Shown here piece after piece: positions 1 through 6,416 of a stretch of 18,579 bases of DNA (position 1 is the first letter of the stretch; each line of letters starts with the position of its first letter). Source of the DNA: Roseburia sp. CAG:10041_57 (lineage in GTDB: Bacteria; Bacillota; Clostridia; Lachnospirales; Lachnospiraceae); NCBI GenBank assembly GCA_001916965.1, contig MNTL01000086.1, forward strand, positions 1 to 18,579. The letters run 5' to 3'. The notes beneath the pieces were generated by a model. The model was not told the DNA's origin, ran no database searches, and saw only the letters and a list, made by a program, of their open reading frames with translations. A program made the position numbers and the translations under genes.

Positions 1-1
1 A

Positions 2-385
2 ACTGCACTGGGATTAAATGTAAGTGTTTTTCTGGATTTTAATATTGAAACAGTCGGAGATGTACTCTCTCTGTTGTTTTCTATTGATGATTCAGTGAAC
101 CTCTCACTTGCTGAAACACCTGATCAGAAGGTTGCGCTGACATTCGATAATCCTACAATGCAGGACTTTTTCAAGAAATGGTGTCAATTTAAAAATGTCT
201 ATGAAAAGGAAAAAGCTGAAATATTATCTATTGAAGATGAAGATAAAAGACAGGAAGAACTTGATAAGCTGAACGCCACCCAGGAAGAATGGAAACTGCG
301 TGCTATGGGAACTACGATAGGTTGCCATACTATCGTTAAGAAGGGCACTGAAGGTAATGACATCAAGACATATGATTTGACTTAA
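2..385 (+). CDS. C-terminal part of an unidentified protein, possibly an XRE-type HTH regulator (5' end outside window)
   Basis: The reading frame is open from base 2 to a TAA at 383-385, so about 127 residues of the C-terminus are visible and the start lies to the left of the window. The visible part begins GLNVSVFLDFNIETVGDVLS, continues with a charged, probably helical stretch rich in Lys and Glu (EKEKAEILSIEDEDKRQEEL), and ends KTYDLT. The opening resembles the linker after the helix-turn-helix in clostridial XRE-family regulators, where a phrase of the type 'ALNVSV' is followed by an unannotated C-terminal domain. The helix-turn-helix itself is not visible, so this is inference from memory of the family. 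It is transcribed towards tuf and is followed by its own terminator-like hairpin. An internal TTG at 74 is a possible start only if the upstream frame is not coding; the continuous open frame argues against that. Confidence 0.5.
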   Translation, partial: TALGLNVSVFLDFNIETVGDVLSLLFSIDDSVNLSLAETPDQKVALTFDNPTMQDFFKKWCQFKNVYEKEKAEILSIEDEDKRQEELDKLNATQEEWKLRAMGTTIGCHTIVKKGTEGNDIKTYDLT

Positions 386-415
386 TCCACAGTCATATCT
401 TTGATTTGTGGATAA
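385..415. repeat. Inverted repeat containing a perfect DnaA-box match
   Basis: ATCCACA (385-391) and TGTGGAT (407-413) form a 7-bp inverted repeat with a 15-base loop, starting at the stop codon of the partial gene. The right arm extends to TGTGGATAA (407-415), the exact complement of the consensus DnaA box TTATCCACA; the left arm (383-391) is one mismatch away. It may be a chance hairpin, and no other origin-like features are nearby. Confidence 0.3.
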
Positions 416-477
416 ATCTACTTTATCTGTTATCATATTTGCGAAAATTATATATTTTGTTATCATTCTGTTATCAC

Positions 478-514
478 AAACGGTTGTCAGGACTCTCTTC
501 CGGCAACCGTTTTT
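478..514 (+). terminator. Rho-independent terminator downstream of the left-edge gene
   Basis: AAACGGTTG (478-486) pairs with CAACCGTTT (504-512); a T-G and a C-G pair extend the stem inwards, and five T residues at 510-514 follow on the plus strand. It lies about 93 bases after the stop of the partial plus-strand gene and faces the tuf terminator. The T-run is on the plus-strand side, so it most likely ends the transcript coming from the left. Confidence 0.75.
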
Positions 515-560
515 CTATGCTGTTCGTTATTATTTCCCACTCTTTTATATATTTCCAGGC

Positions 561-595
561 AACAGAAAAACCCGTAGAACCGAAGTTCTACGGGT
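561..595 (-). terminator. Rho-independent terminator of the str operon / tuf
   Basis: A perfect 11-bp stem, ACCCGTAGAAC (570-580) with GTTCTACGGGT (585-595), closes a four-base loop that reads TTCG on the minus strand, a very stable tetraloop. On the minus strand the stem is followed by TTTTTCTGTT (570-561). It lies about 66 bases after the tuf stop codon. Between the two are a tandem ten-base repeat (caaatctata twice, 631-650) and a small inverted repeat, GTTATC-TTGC-GATAAC (616-631). Confidence 0.95.
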
Positions 596-661
596 ATCTT
601 ACGTTTGGACACAACGTTATCTTGCGATAACAAATCTATACAAATCTATATTCAGATTGTA

Positions 662-1849
662 TTACTCGATGATTGTAGCTACACGACCTGAACCTACAGT
701 TCTACCACCTTCACGGATAGCGAATGTAAGACCCTGCTCCATAGCGATAGGGTGAATCAGTTCGATAGTCATTTCTACGTTATCACCAGGCATGCACATT
801 TCTGTACCAGCAGGTAATTCGCAAACACCAGTTACGTCAGTTGTTCTGAAGTAGAACTGAGGTCTGTAGTTGTTGAAGAAAGGAGTATGACGTCCACCTT
901 CATCCTTTGTTAATACGTAAACCTGAGCAGTAAACTTTCTGTGGCATGTTACTGTACCTGGCTTAGCAAGAACCTGTCCTCTTTCGATTTCTGTTCTCTG
1001 GATACCACGAAGAAGTGCACCGATGTTATCACCAGCCTGAGCTTCATCAAGGAGCTTACGGAACATTTCGATACCAGTTACAACAGTCTTCTTTGTTTCT
1101 TCCTTAATACCAACGATTTCTACTTCTTCGTTTACATGAAGAACACCACGCTCTACTCTACCAGTTGCAACAGTACCACGACCAGTAATTGTAAAGATAT
1201 CTTCGATAGGCATCAGGAATGGCTGATCTGTAGCACGTACAGGATCTGGAATATACTCATCAACTGTATCCATGAGTTCCATAATCTTGTCACCCCACTC
1301 GCCCATTGGATCTTCAAGAGCCTTCAGAGCTGAACCTCTGATGATAGGGCATCCTGTGAAATCGTACTCTTCAAGCTGCTCTGTGATTTCCATCTCTACT
1401 AATTCAAGTAATTCAGGATCATCAACCATATCACACTTGTTCATGAATACTACGATGTAAGGTACACCTACCTGACGGGAAAGAAGGATATGCTCCTTTG
1501 TCTGAGCCATAACACCATCAGTTGCAGCAACAACAAGGATAGCGCCATCCATCTGTGCAGCACCTGTGATCATGTTCTTTACATAGTCAGCATGACCTGG
1601 GCAGTCAACGTGTGCATAATGTCTCTTAGCTGTCTGATACTCAACGTGAGCTGTAGAGATTGTGATACCACGTTCTCTTTCTTCTGGAGCCTTATCGATA
1701 TTTTCGAAATCTACCTTCTCATTACCAGGAACTCTCTCAGCTAATACCTTTGTGATAGCAGCTGTTAAAGTTGTCTTACCATGGTCAACGTGTCCGATTG
1801 TACCAATGTTACAATGAGGTTTAGTTCTGTCAAATTTAGCCTTTGCCAT
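662..1849 (-). CDS. tuf: Elongation factor Tu (EF-Tu)
   Basis: EF-Tu carries aminoacyl-tRNA to the ribosomal A site as a GTP complex and acts in the cytoplasm. The 395-residue protein has the full GTPase set: P-loop GHVDHGKT at residues 19-26, effector RGITI near 60-64, DCPGH at 82-86 with the catalytic His86, NKCD at 137-140 and SALK near 173-176; beta-barrel domains 2 and 3 follow and the protein ends VATIIE. Length is normal for the family. The ATG at 1849 is chosen because it gives the canonical MAKAKFDRTKPHCN start and has AAGGAGG about 7 bases upstream; a longer open frame to 1915 would add 22 residues unlike any EF-Tu N-terminus. It is last in the rpsL-rpsG-fusA-tuf order but has its own promoter in the 159-base gap after fusA. 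No second copy lies in the window. Confidence 0.98.
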   Translation of the reverse strand: MAKAKFDRTKPHCNIGTIGHVDHGKTTLTAAITKVLAERVPGNEKVDFENIDKAPEERERGITISTAHVEYQTAKRHYAHVDCPGHADYVKNMITGAAQMDGAILVVAATDGVMAQTKEHILLSRQVGVPYIVVFMNKCDMVDDPELLELVEMEITEQLEEYDFTGCPIIRGSALKALEDPMGEWGDKIMELMDTVDEYIPDPVRATDQPFLMPIEDIFTITGRGTVATGRVERGVLHVNEEVEIVGIKEETKKTVVTGIEMFRKLLDEAQAGDNIGALLRGIQRTEIERGQVLAKPGTVTCHRKFTAQVYVLTKDEGGRHTPFFNNYRPQFYFRTTDVTGVCELPAGTEMCMPGDNVEMTIELIHPIAMEQGLTFAIREGGRTVGSGRVATIIE

Positions 1850-1924
1850 TTTAAAAGTCCTCCTTAAAATGTTATAAATAATAATATTAGTTTCATTTAA
1901 TAAAACGTTACCCAACTATTTTAG

Positions 1925-1953
1925 ATTATATTAGAAAATGGTTGGTTTTTCAA
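1925..1953 (-). promoter_or_regulatory. Sigma-A promoter for tuf
   Basis: On the minus strand TTGAAA (1953-1948) is separated by exactly 17 bases from a perfect TATAAT (1930-1925). The expected start of transcription is near 1918, giving a leader of about 70 bases before the tuf ATG. This lets tuf be expressed above the level of the rest of the str operon, which fits the need for excess EF-Tu. Confidence 0.8.
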
Positions 1954-1970
1954 GCATTATTTAAAATATG

Positions 1971-1998
1971 TTGCAATTCAGCCTAAGCTGAATTGCAA
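1971..1998 (-). terminator. Perfect stem-loop between fusA and tuf (weak terminator or processing site)
   Basis: TTGCAATTCAGC (1971-1982) and GCTGAATTGCAA (1987-1998) form a perfect 12-bp stem with a four-base loop, 10 bases after the fusA stop. On the minus strand it is followed by CATATTTTAAATAA, which lacks a solid T-run, so termination should be partial. It sits just upstream of the tuf -35 box and may attenuate read-through or protect the 3' end of the fusA message. Confidence 0.6.
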
Positions 1999-2008
1999 AT
2001 CATATTAT

Positions 2009-4126
2009 TTATTTTGCTCTAGCTGCAAGAACCTTATCCTGTACAGACTTAGGAACCTGCTCATACTTCTCGAAGAACATAGAGTAGTTACCACGACCCT
2101 GTGTCTTAGAACGTAAGTCTGTTGAATATCCGAACATTTCAGCAAGAGGTACATAAGCCTTAACCATCTTACCGCCGCCGATATCTTCCATACCTTCGAT
2201 ACGTCCACGACGAGAGTTGATATCACCGATAACATCACCCATGTATTCTTCAGGCATTGTTACCTCTACCTTCATGATAGGCTCAAGAAGTACAGGTGCT
2301 GCCTTCTGCATAGCTTCCTTGAATGCAAGGGAACCAGCAATGTGGAATGCCATTTCTGATGAATCGACTTCATGGTAGGAACCATCATATACGTTAGCAT
2401 GTACACCAACAACAGGGAATCCACCAAGAATACCAGCGTGAGTAGCTTCTTCAATACCTTCACCAACTGCAGGGATGTATTCCTTAGGAATAGCACCACC
2501 AACAACTGTTGATTCGAACTTGAAGAGTTCTTCGCCGTTAGCATCCATAGGAGAGAATTTAACCTTACAGTGACCGTACTGACCACGTCCACCGGACTGC
2601 TTAGCGTACTTACTATCAATATCAACTTCCTTAGTAATAGCTTCCTTGTATGCAACCTGAGGTGCACCAACGTTAGCTTCTACCTTAAATTCACGAAGAA
2701 GTCTGTCTACGATAATTTCAAGGTGTAATTCACCCATACCAGCAATAATTGTCTGGCCTGTTTCCTGATCTGTATGAGCACGGAAAGTAGGATCTTCTTC
2801 TGCCAACTTGGCAAGAGCTTCACCCATCTTGCCCTGTCCAGCCTTAGTCTTAGGCTCGATAGCAAGCTCGATAACAGGTTCAGGGAATTCCATAGACTCA
2901 AGGATAACAGGATGCTGTTCATCACAGATTGTATCACCTGTAGTAGTAAACTTAAATCCAACTGCTGCTGCAATATCACCGGAGTATACTTTTTCAAGTT
3001 CCTGTCTCTTGTTAGCATGCATCTGAAGAATACGTCCTACACGTTCCTTCTTATCCTTGGTAGCATTTAATACATAAGAACCGGAGTTCAATGTACCAGA
3101 GTATACTCTGAAGAATGCAAGCTTACCAACAAATGGGTCAGCCATGATCTTAAATGCAAGTGCTGCAAAAGGTTCGTCATCAGAAGAATGTCTCTCAACT
3201 TCGTTGCCTTCCAGGTCAACACCCTTAATAGCAGGGATGTCTGTAGGAGCTGGCATGAAATCAAGAACTGCATCCAATAACTTCTGAACGCCCTTATTTC
3301 TATAAGCAGATCCGCAGCATACAGGAACTGCTGTACATTCACATGTACCTTTTCTAAGAGCTGCCTTTAACTGATCGACAGTAGGCTCTTCTCCTTCAAG
3401 GAACATCATAGTTAAATCATCATCTAATTCGCAGATCTTCTCTACCATTTCTTCATGGTACAGTGCAGCATCATCTGCCATATCTGCAGGAATATCTGTG
3501 ATAGTAATGTTATCGCCCTTATCATCATTGTAGATGTAAGCTTTCATTTCCATCAAATCAACGATACCCTTGAAATCATCTTCCTTACCGATAGGTAACT
3601 GAAGAATGATTGCATTCTTACCTAATCTGGTTCTAATCTGCTCTACAGCACCGTAGAAGTTAGCACCCAAGATATCCATCTTGTTAATGAATGCCATTCT
3701 AGGTACGTTGTAGGTATCAGCCTGACGCCATACATTTTCTGACTGAGGTTCTACACCACCCTTTGCACAGAAAACACCTACAGCGCCGTCAAGTACACGA
3801 AGAGAACGCTCAACTTCTACAGTAAAGTCAACGTGACCCGGAGTATCAATGATATTGATACGATGCTCTAAAGCACCAGGCTGTGGCTTTGCGTTCAGCT
3901 GATGTGTCCAGTGACATGTTGTAGCGGCTGATGTGATTGTGATACCTCTTTCCTGTTCCTGCTCCATCCAGTCCATGGTAGCAGTACCTTCATGAGTATC
4001 ACCAATCTTATAGTTAACACCGGTATAATACAGGATACGCTCTGTAAGAGTAGTCTTACCTGCATCGATATGAGCCATAATACCAATGTTTCTGGTTCTC
4101 TCTAATGGATATTCTCTTCCAGCCAA
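2009..4126 (-). CDS. fusA: Elongation factor G (EF-G)
   Basis: EF-G is the ribosomal translocase; it moves mRNA and tRNAs after peptide bond formation and also helps recycle ribosomes with RRF. The 705-residue protein has AHIDAGKTT at 18-26, RGITIT at 60-65, DTPGH at 94-98 and NKMD at 148-151, then the usual domains II to V with the RGRIEGME stretch of domain IV/V near the C-terminus. Length is standard. The start codon is TTG (4126-4124); the protein then reads MAGREYPLERTRNIGIMAH, and AAGGAGG at 4134-4140 sits 7 bases upstream, so the start is well supported despite the rare codon. It lies 20 bases downstream of rpsG, so the two are surely co-transcribed and probably translationally coupled. 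It is a plain housekeeping copy, not one of the tetracycline-protection paralogues. Confidence 0.98.
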   Translation of the reverse strand: MAGREYPLERTRNIGIMAHIDAGKTTLTERILYYTGVNYKIGDTHEGTATMDWMEQEQERGITITSAATTCHWTHQLNAKPQPGALEHRINIIDTPGHVDFTVEVERSLRVLDGAVGVFCAKGGVEPQSENVWRQADTYNVPRMAFINKMDILGANFYGAVEQIRTRLGKNAIILQLPIGKEDDFKGIVDLMEMKAYIYNDDKGDNITITDIPADMADDAALYHEEMVEKICELDDDLTMMFLEGEEPTVDQLKAALRKGTCECTAVPVCCGSAYRNKGVQKLLDAVLDFMPAPTDIPAIKGVDLEGNEVERHSSDDEPFAALAFKIMADPFVGKLAFFRVYSGTLNSGSYVLNATKDKKERVGRILQMHANKRQELEKVYSGDIAAAVGFKFTTTGDTICDEQHPVILESMEFPEPVIELAIEPKTKAGQGKMGEALAKLAEEDPTFRAHTDQETGQTIIAGMGELHLEIIVDRLLREFKVEANVGAPQVAYKEAITKEVDIDSKYAKQSGGRGQYGHCKVKFSPMDANGEELFKFESTVVGGAIPKEYIPAVGEGIEEATHAGILGGFPVVGVHANVYDGSYHEVDSSEMAFHIAGSLAFKEAMQKAAPVLLEPIMKVEVTMPEEYMGDVIGDINSRRGRIEGMEDIGGGKMVKAYVPLAEMFGYSTDLRSKTQGRGNYSMFFEKYEQVPKSVQDKVLAARAK

Positions 4127-4146
4127 GGTTTTTCCTCCTTAAATAC

Positions 4147-4617
4147 TTAGAAACGGTAGTGAGCAAATGCCTTATTTGCTTCAGCCATTTTATGCATATC
4201 TTCTTTTCTCTTTACAGCAGAACCTGTATTGTTTGCTGCATCAAGAATTTCGTTTGCAAGTCTTTCTTCCATGGTCTTTTCGCCTCTCTTACGAGAAAAC
4301 ATTACTAACCAGCGAAGACCAAGTGTCTGACGACGCTCTGGCTTAACTTCAAGAGGTACCTGGTAGGTAGCTCCACCAATACGTCTAGCCTTACACTCAA
4401 GTAATGGCATGATATTGTTCATTGCCTCATCAAATACGTCTAATGCAGGCTTCTGTGATTTTTCTTCAACTCTGGCGAATGCACCGTAAACAATCTTCTG
4501 AGCTACGCCCTTCTTACCATCTAACATAACGTTGTTGATAAGCTTGGTAACTACCTTATTGTTGTAAACGGGATCTGCCAGTACATCTCTTTTTTGAATA
4601 TGTCCTTTACGTGGCAC
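4147..4617 (-). CDS. rpsG: 30S ribosomal protein S7
   Basis: S7 nucleates assembly of the head of the small subunit by binding the 3' domain of 16S rRNA, and it touches the E-site tRNA. The 156 residues match the family length and sequence: MPRKGHIQKR start, the KARRIGGATYQVPLEV segment near residues 77-92, the RRQTLGLRWL helix, and a C-terminus ending FAHYRF. The start codon is GTG (4617-4615) with AAGGAGGG at 4625-4632 about 7 bases upstream. It follows rpsL after a gap of 163 bases, long for this pair, which contains a GNRA hairpin close to the ribosome binding site. In E. coli S7 represses its own operon by binding the rpsL-rpsG spacer; whether that applies here is open. Confidence 0.97.
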   Translation of the reverse strand: MPRKGHIQKRDVLADPVYNNKVVTKLINNVMLDGKKGVAQKIVYGAFARVEEKSQKPALDVFDEAMNNIMPLLECKARRIGGATYQVPLEVKPERRQTLGLRWLVMFSRKRGEKTMEERLANEILDAANNTGSAVKRKEDMHKMAEANKAFAHYRF

Positions 4618-4640
4618 GGTTCTTCCCTCCTTAATTATTG

Positions 4641-4656
4641 AATGGCTTGCGCCATT
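4641..4656 (-). promoter_or_regulatory. GNRA-capped hairpin just upstream of the rpsG ribosome binding site
   Basis: On the minus strand AATGGC-GCAA-GCCATT forms a 6-bp stem closed by a GCAA (GNRA) tetraloop, 8 bases upstream of the rpsG AAGGAGGG. A second, imperfect pairing (AAAAC with GTTTT, 4687-4709) lies further upstream in the same spacer. The position suits an S7-type translational operator, but the sequence was not compared with any known one. Confidence 0.35.
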
Positions 4657-4780
4657 GCTTGATTAAATCAACGGTACTCACATTTTAAAACTTGTGTTCG
4701 CGCGGTTTTCTATTTTAATAAGGTATTAAATCAGAATCCCAACACTAATTAGTTTCTGTGGTACAAGGCAAACAAATGAA

Positions 4781-5200
4781 TTATTTACCTGCTTTAGGTC
4801 TCTTTGCTCCGTACTTGGAACGAGCCTGCTTTCTGTTAGCAACTCCTGCAGTATCAAGTGTACCTCTGATGATGTGGTATCTTGTACCAGGTAAGTCCTT
4901 AACACGTCCGCCTCTGATAAGAACAACACTATGCTCCTGTAAGTTGTGGCCTTCTCCTGGGATGTAGCTTGTTACTTCCATACCGTTGGAAAGACGAACT
5001 CTGGCGATCTTTCTAAGAGCTGAGTTAGGCTTCTTAGGTGTTGCTGTCTTAACTGCTGTACAAACGCCTCTCTTCTGAGGAGCAGATGTATCTGTTGCTT
5101 TCTTCTTTAAGGAGTTGTATCCTCTCTGAAGTGCAGGTGCAGTTGACTTCTTAACTGATTCCTGACGTCCTTTTCTTACTAATTGGTTAAATGTTGGCAT
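4781..5200 (-). CDS. rpsL: 30S ribosomal protein S12
   Basis: S12 sits at the subunit interface by the decoding centre and controls accuracy. The 139-residue protein starts MPTFNQLVRKGRQ and contains PKKPNSALRK and GEGHNLQEHSVVLIRGGRVK. The lysines at residues 56 and 101 correspond to E. coli Lys43 and Lys88, the usual sites of streptomycin resistance, and both are wild type. It is longer than the E. coli protein (by 13 residues before the PKKPNS loop), as is usual in Bacillota. The ATG at 5200 is preferred: AGGAGGTG at 5206-5213 precedes it, whereas a GTG at 5209 would put MKR in front and overlap the ribosome binding site. It is first in the str operon and has its own promoter, separated from rpoC by the plus-strand block. 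Confidence 0.97.
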   Translation of the reverse strand: MPTFNQLVRKGRQESVKKSTAPALQRGYNSLKKKATDTSAPQKRGVCTAVKTATPKKPNSALRKIARVRLSNGMEVTSYIPGEGHNLQEHSVVLIRGGRVKDLPGTRYHIIRGTLDTAGVANRKQARSKYGAKRPKAGK

Positions 5201-5241
5201 TCTTTTCACCTCCTGTTATTCTAAATCAATGCCAAACGGGC

Positions 5242-5264
5242 AGCATACGTTCTATACGCATGCT
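5242..5264 (-). promoter_or_regulatory. Stem-loop at the very 5' end of the rpsL transcript
   Basis: In the minus-strand RNA AGCATGCG (5264-5257) pairs with CGTATGCT (5249-5242) through 8 bp including one G-U pair, with a 7-base loop. The predicted transcription start, about 7 bases after the -10 box, is near 5263, so the hairpin would form the first bases of the message. Such 5' hairpins can shield mRNA from 5'-end decay; a protein-binding role is also possible. Confidence 0.5.
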
Positions 5265-5269
5265 AGATT

Positions 5270-5298
5270 ATTATACTTTCATCATTTCAAAAAGTCAA
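5270..5298 (-). promoter_or_regulatory. Sigma-A promoter for the rpsL-rpsG-fusA operon
   Basis: On the minus strand TTGACT (5298-5293) is 17 bases from a perfect TATAAT (5275-5270). The leader is about 63 bases long. This promoter frees the str operon from rpoBC, which ends in a terminator nearly 4 kb away. Confidence 0.85.
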
Positions 5299-5359
5299 TA
5301 AATTTTTCTTCAAAATCTGATAAAAAACTTGTAAAACGATTTATCTTTTATAGAAACGC

Positions 5360-5388
5360 TATACATTTGATTCACTTCATATTATAAT
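5360..5388 (+). promoter_or_regulatory. Candidate promoter for the pseudopilin block
   Basis: TATACA (5360-5365, four of six consensus bases) is 17 bases from a perfect TATAAT (5383-5388) on the plus strand. Transcription would start near 5395, about 28 bases before the lipoprotein ATG. It is divergent from the rpsL promoter with about 62 bases between the two -35 boxes. The weak -35 suggests modest or regulated expression. Confidence 0.6.
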
Positions 5389-5422
5389 ATAGTAAAGAAT
5401 AATTCGGGAGGGTGATAAATCC

Positions 5423-6391
5423 ATGATGAAAAAGAACAGGATATTAATTTCGCTGTTTTCCATAGCTTCTTTACTTCTTATGTCGTGCGCACAAAATGGA
5501 ACAGCCTCTACGGTTAGTCAGGATGTTCGTTTAGACGATGAACCGGTCGCTTTTGCAGATAGTTCTGCCTCTTCCAGTGCAAGAGATAATACTCCTGCCT
5601 GTCTGGTTCCTGCCGCATCCGGCAAGACCACTTACGGCAATTCCCTTGCTCTGATAGATGCTTCCAATACATCGGAAGGTTATATTATGGTAAATTATAA
5701 GGGCAGTAATCCCAAGGTAAAATTACAGATTACAGGTTCCGATGGTGTGACCTACACTTATAGTCTTCACGGTGGTTATGAGACTTTTCCTTTATCCGCA
5801 GGCTCTGGCAGTTATAAAGCAGCTGTATACGAAAATGTTACCGGTAATCAGTATTCTACTGCTTTTTCCCAGACTTTTACAGCCCAGATTACCAATACCT
5901 TTGGTCCCTATCTGTATCCGAACCAGTATGTGAATTTCAATGATAAGAGCCAGGTCGTTGCCGAAGCTGTTCAGCTTGCCGCCAACTGCGACACGGATCT
6001 TGATGTTGTGACCAAAGTCTATAATTATGTTACTACAAATATTACATACGATCATGATAAAGCAACTAATGTTCAGAGTGGCTATACCCCTGATGTAGAT
6101 AAGATTCTTGCCTCAGGAACAGGTATCTGTCTGGATTATTCTGCTGTTATGGCAAGTATGCTCCGCAGTCAGGGAATTCCTACCAGATTGGAAGTAGGCT
6201 ATGCCGGTACTGCTTATCATGCTTGGATCAGTACCCATATTACAGATATCGGCTGGGTAAATGGTATCATTCAGTTCGATGGCACAAGTTGGTCATTAAT
6301 GGACCCGACTTTTGCAGCGAATTCCAGTGAATCTTCTCTCAAGAGCTTTATTGGAAACGGCAGTAACTACAAAACCAAATACGTGTATTGA
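5423..6391 (+). CDS. Secreted lipoprotein with a transglutaminase-like cysteine catalytic domain
   Basis: The 322-residue protein has a lysine-charged N-terminus, a hydrophobic stretch (residues 7-20) and a lipobox LMSC ending at Cys22, so it should be exported and lipid-anchored on the outer face of the membrane. A Ser/Ala-rich linker (about 45-65) and a beta-rich region (about 70-160) follow. Residues about 190-300 look like a transglutaminase-core domain: Cys236 in GTGICLDYSAVMASMLRSQG, His266 in AYHAWI and Asp294 in MDPTF form the expected Cys-His-Asp triad. Such domains in bacteria are often proteases or peptide transferases rather than true cross-linkers, so the reaction is unknown. The start is ATG at 5423 with GGGAGGGTG about 9 bases upstream; a second ATG follows at once. 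It leads the plus-strand block, 25 bases before the GspF-like gene, which suggests a job on the same surface structure. Confidence 0.85.
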   Translation: MMKKNRILISLFSIASLLLMSCAQNGTASTVSQDVRLDDEPVAFADSSASSSARDNTPACLVPAASGKTTYGNSLALIDASNTSEGYIMVNYKGSNPKVKLQITGSDGVTYTYSLHGGYETFPLSAGSGSYKAAVYENVTGNQYSTAFSQTFTAQITNTFGPYLYPNQYVNFNDKSQVVAEAVQLAANCDTDLDVVTKVYNYVTTNITYDHDKATNVQSGYTPDVDKILASGTGICLDYSAVMASMLRSQGIPTRLEVGYAGTAYHAWISTHITDIGWVNGIIQFDGTSWSLMDPTFAANSSESSLKSFIGNGSNYKTKYVY

Positions 6392-6416
6392 TCATATTTA
6401 TAAATGGGGAATATAT

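Noticed and set aside
406..755. Two overlapping plus-strand open frames (74 and 115 codons) in the gap left of tuf
   Set aside because: They span two terminators, run into tuf on the opposite strand, lack a ribosome binding site and show no recognisable protein features.
1850..1915. A 22-residue N-terminal extension of EF-Tu
   Set aside because: The canonical MAKAKFDRTK start at 1849 has a strong ribosome binding site, which lies within the supposed extension.
4700..4780. A possible promoter for rpsG-fusA in the rpsL-rpsG spacer (TTGGGA about 16 bases from TATTAA on the minus strand)
   Set aside because: Both hexamers match consensus poorly and no other support is visible.
5201..5209. MKR extension of S12 and MEVSK extension of L7/L12 (the latter at 17598-17612)
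   Set aside because: In both cases the extension would translate the ribosome binding site of the standard start.
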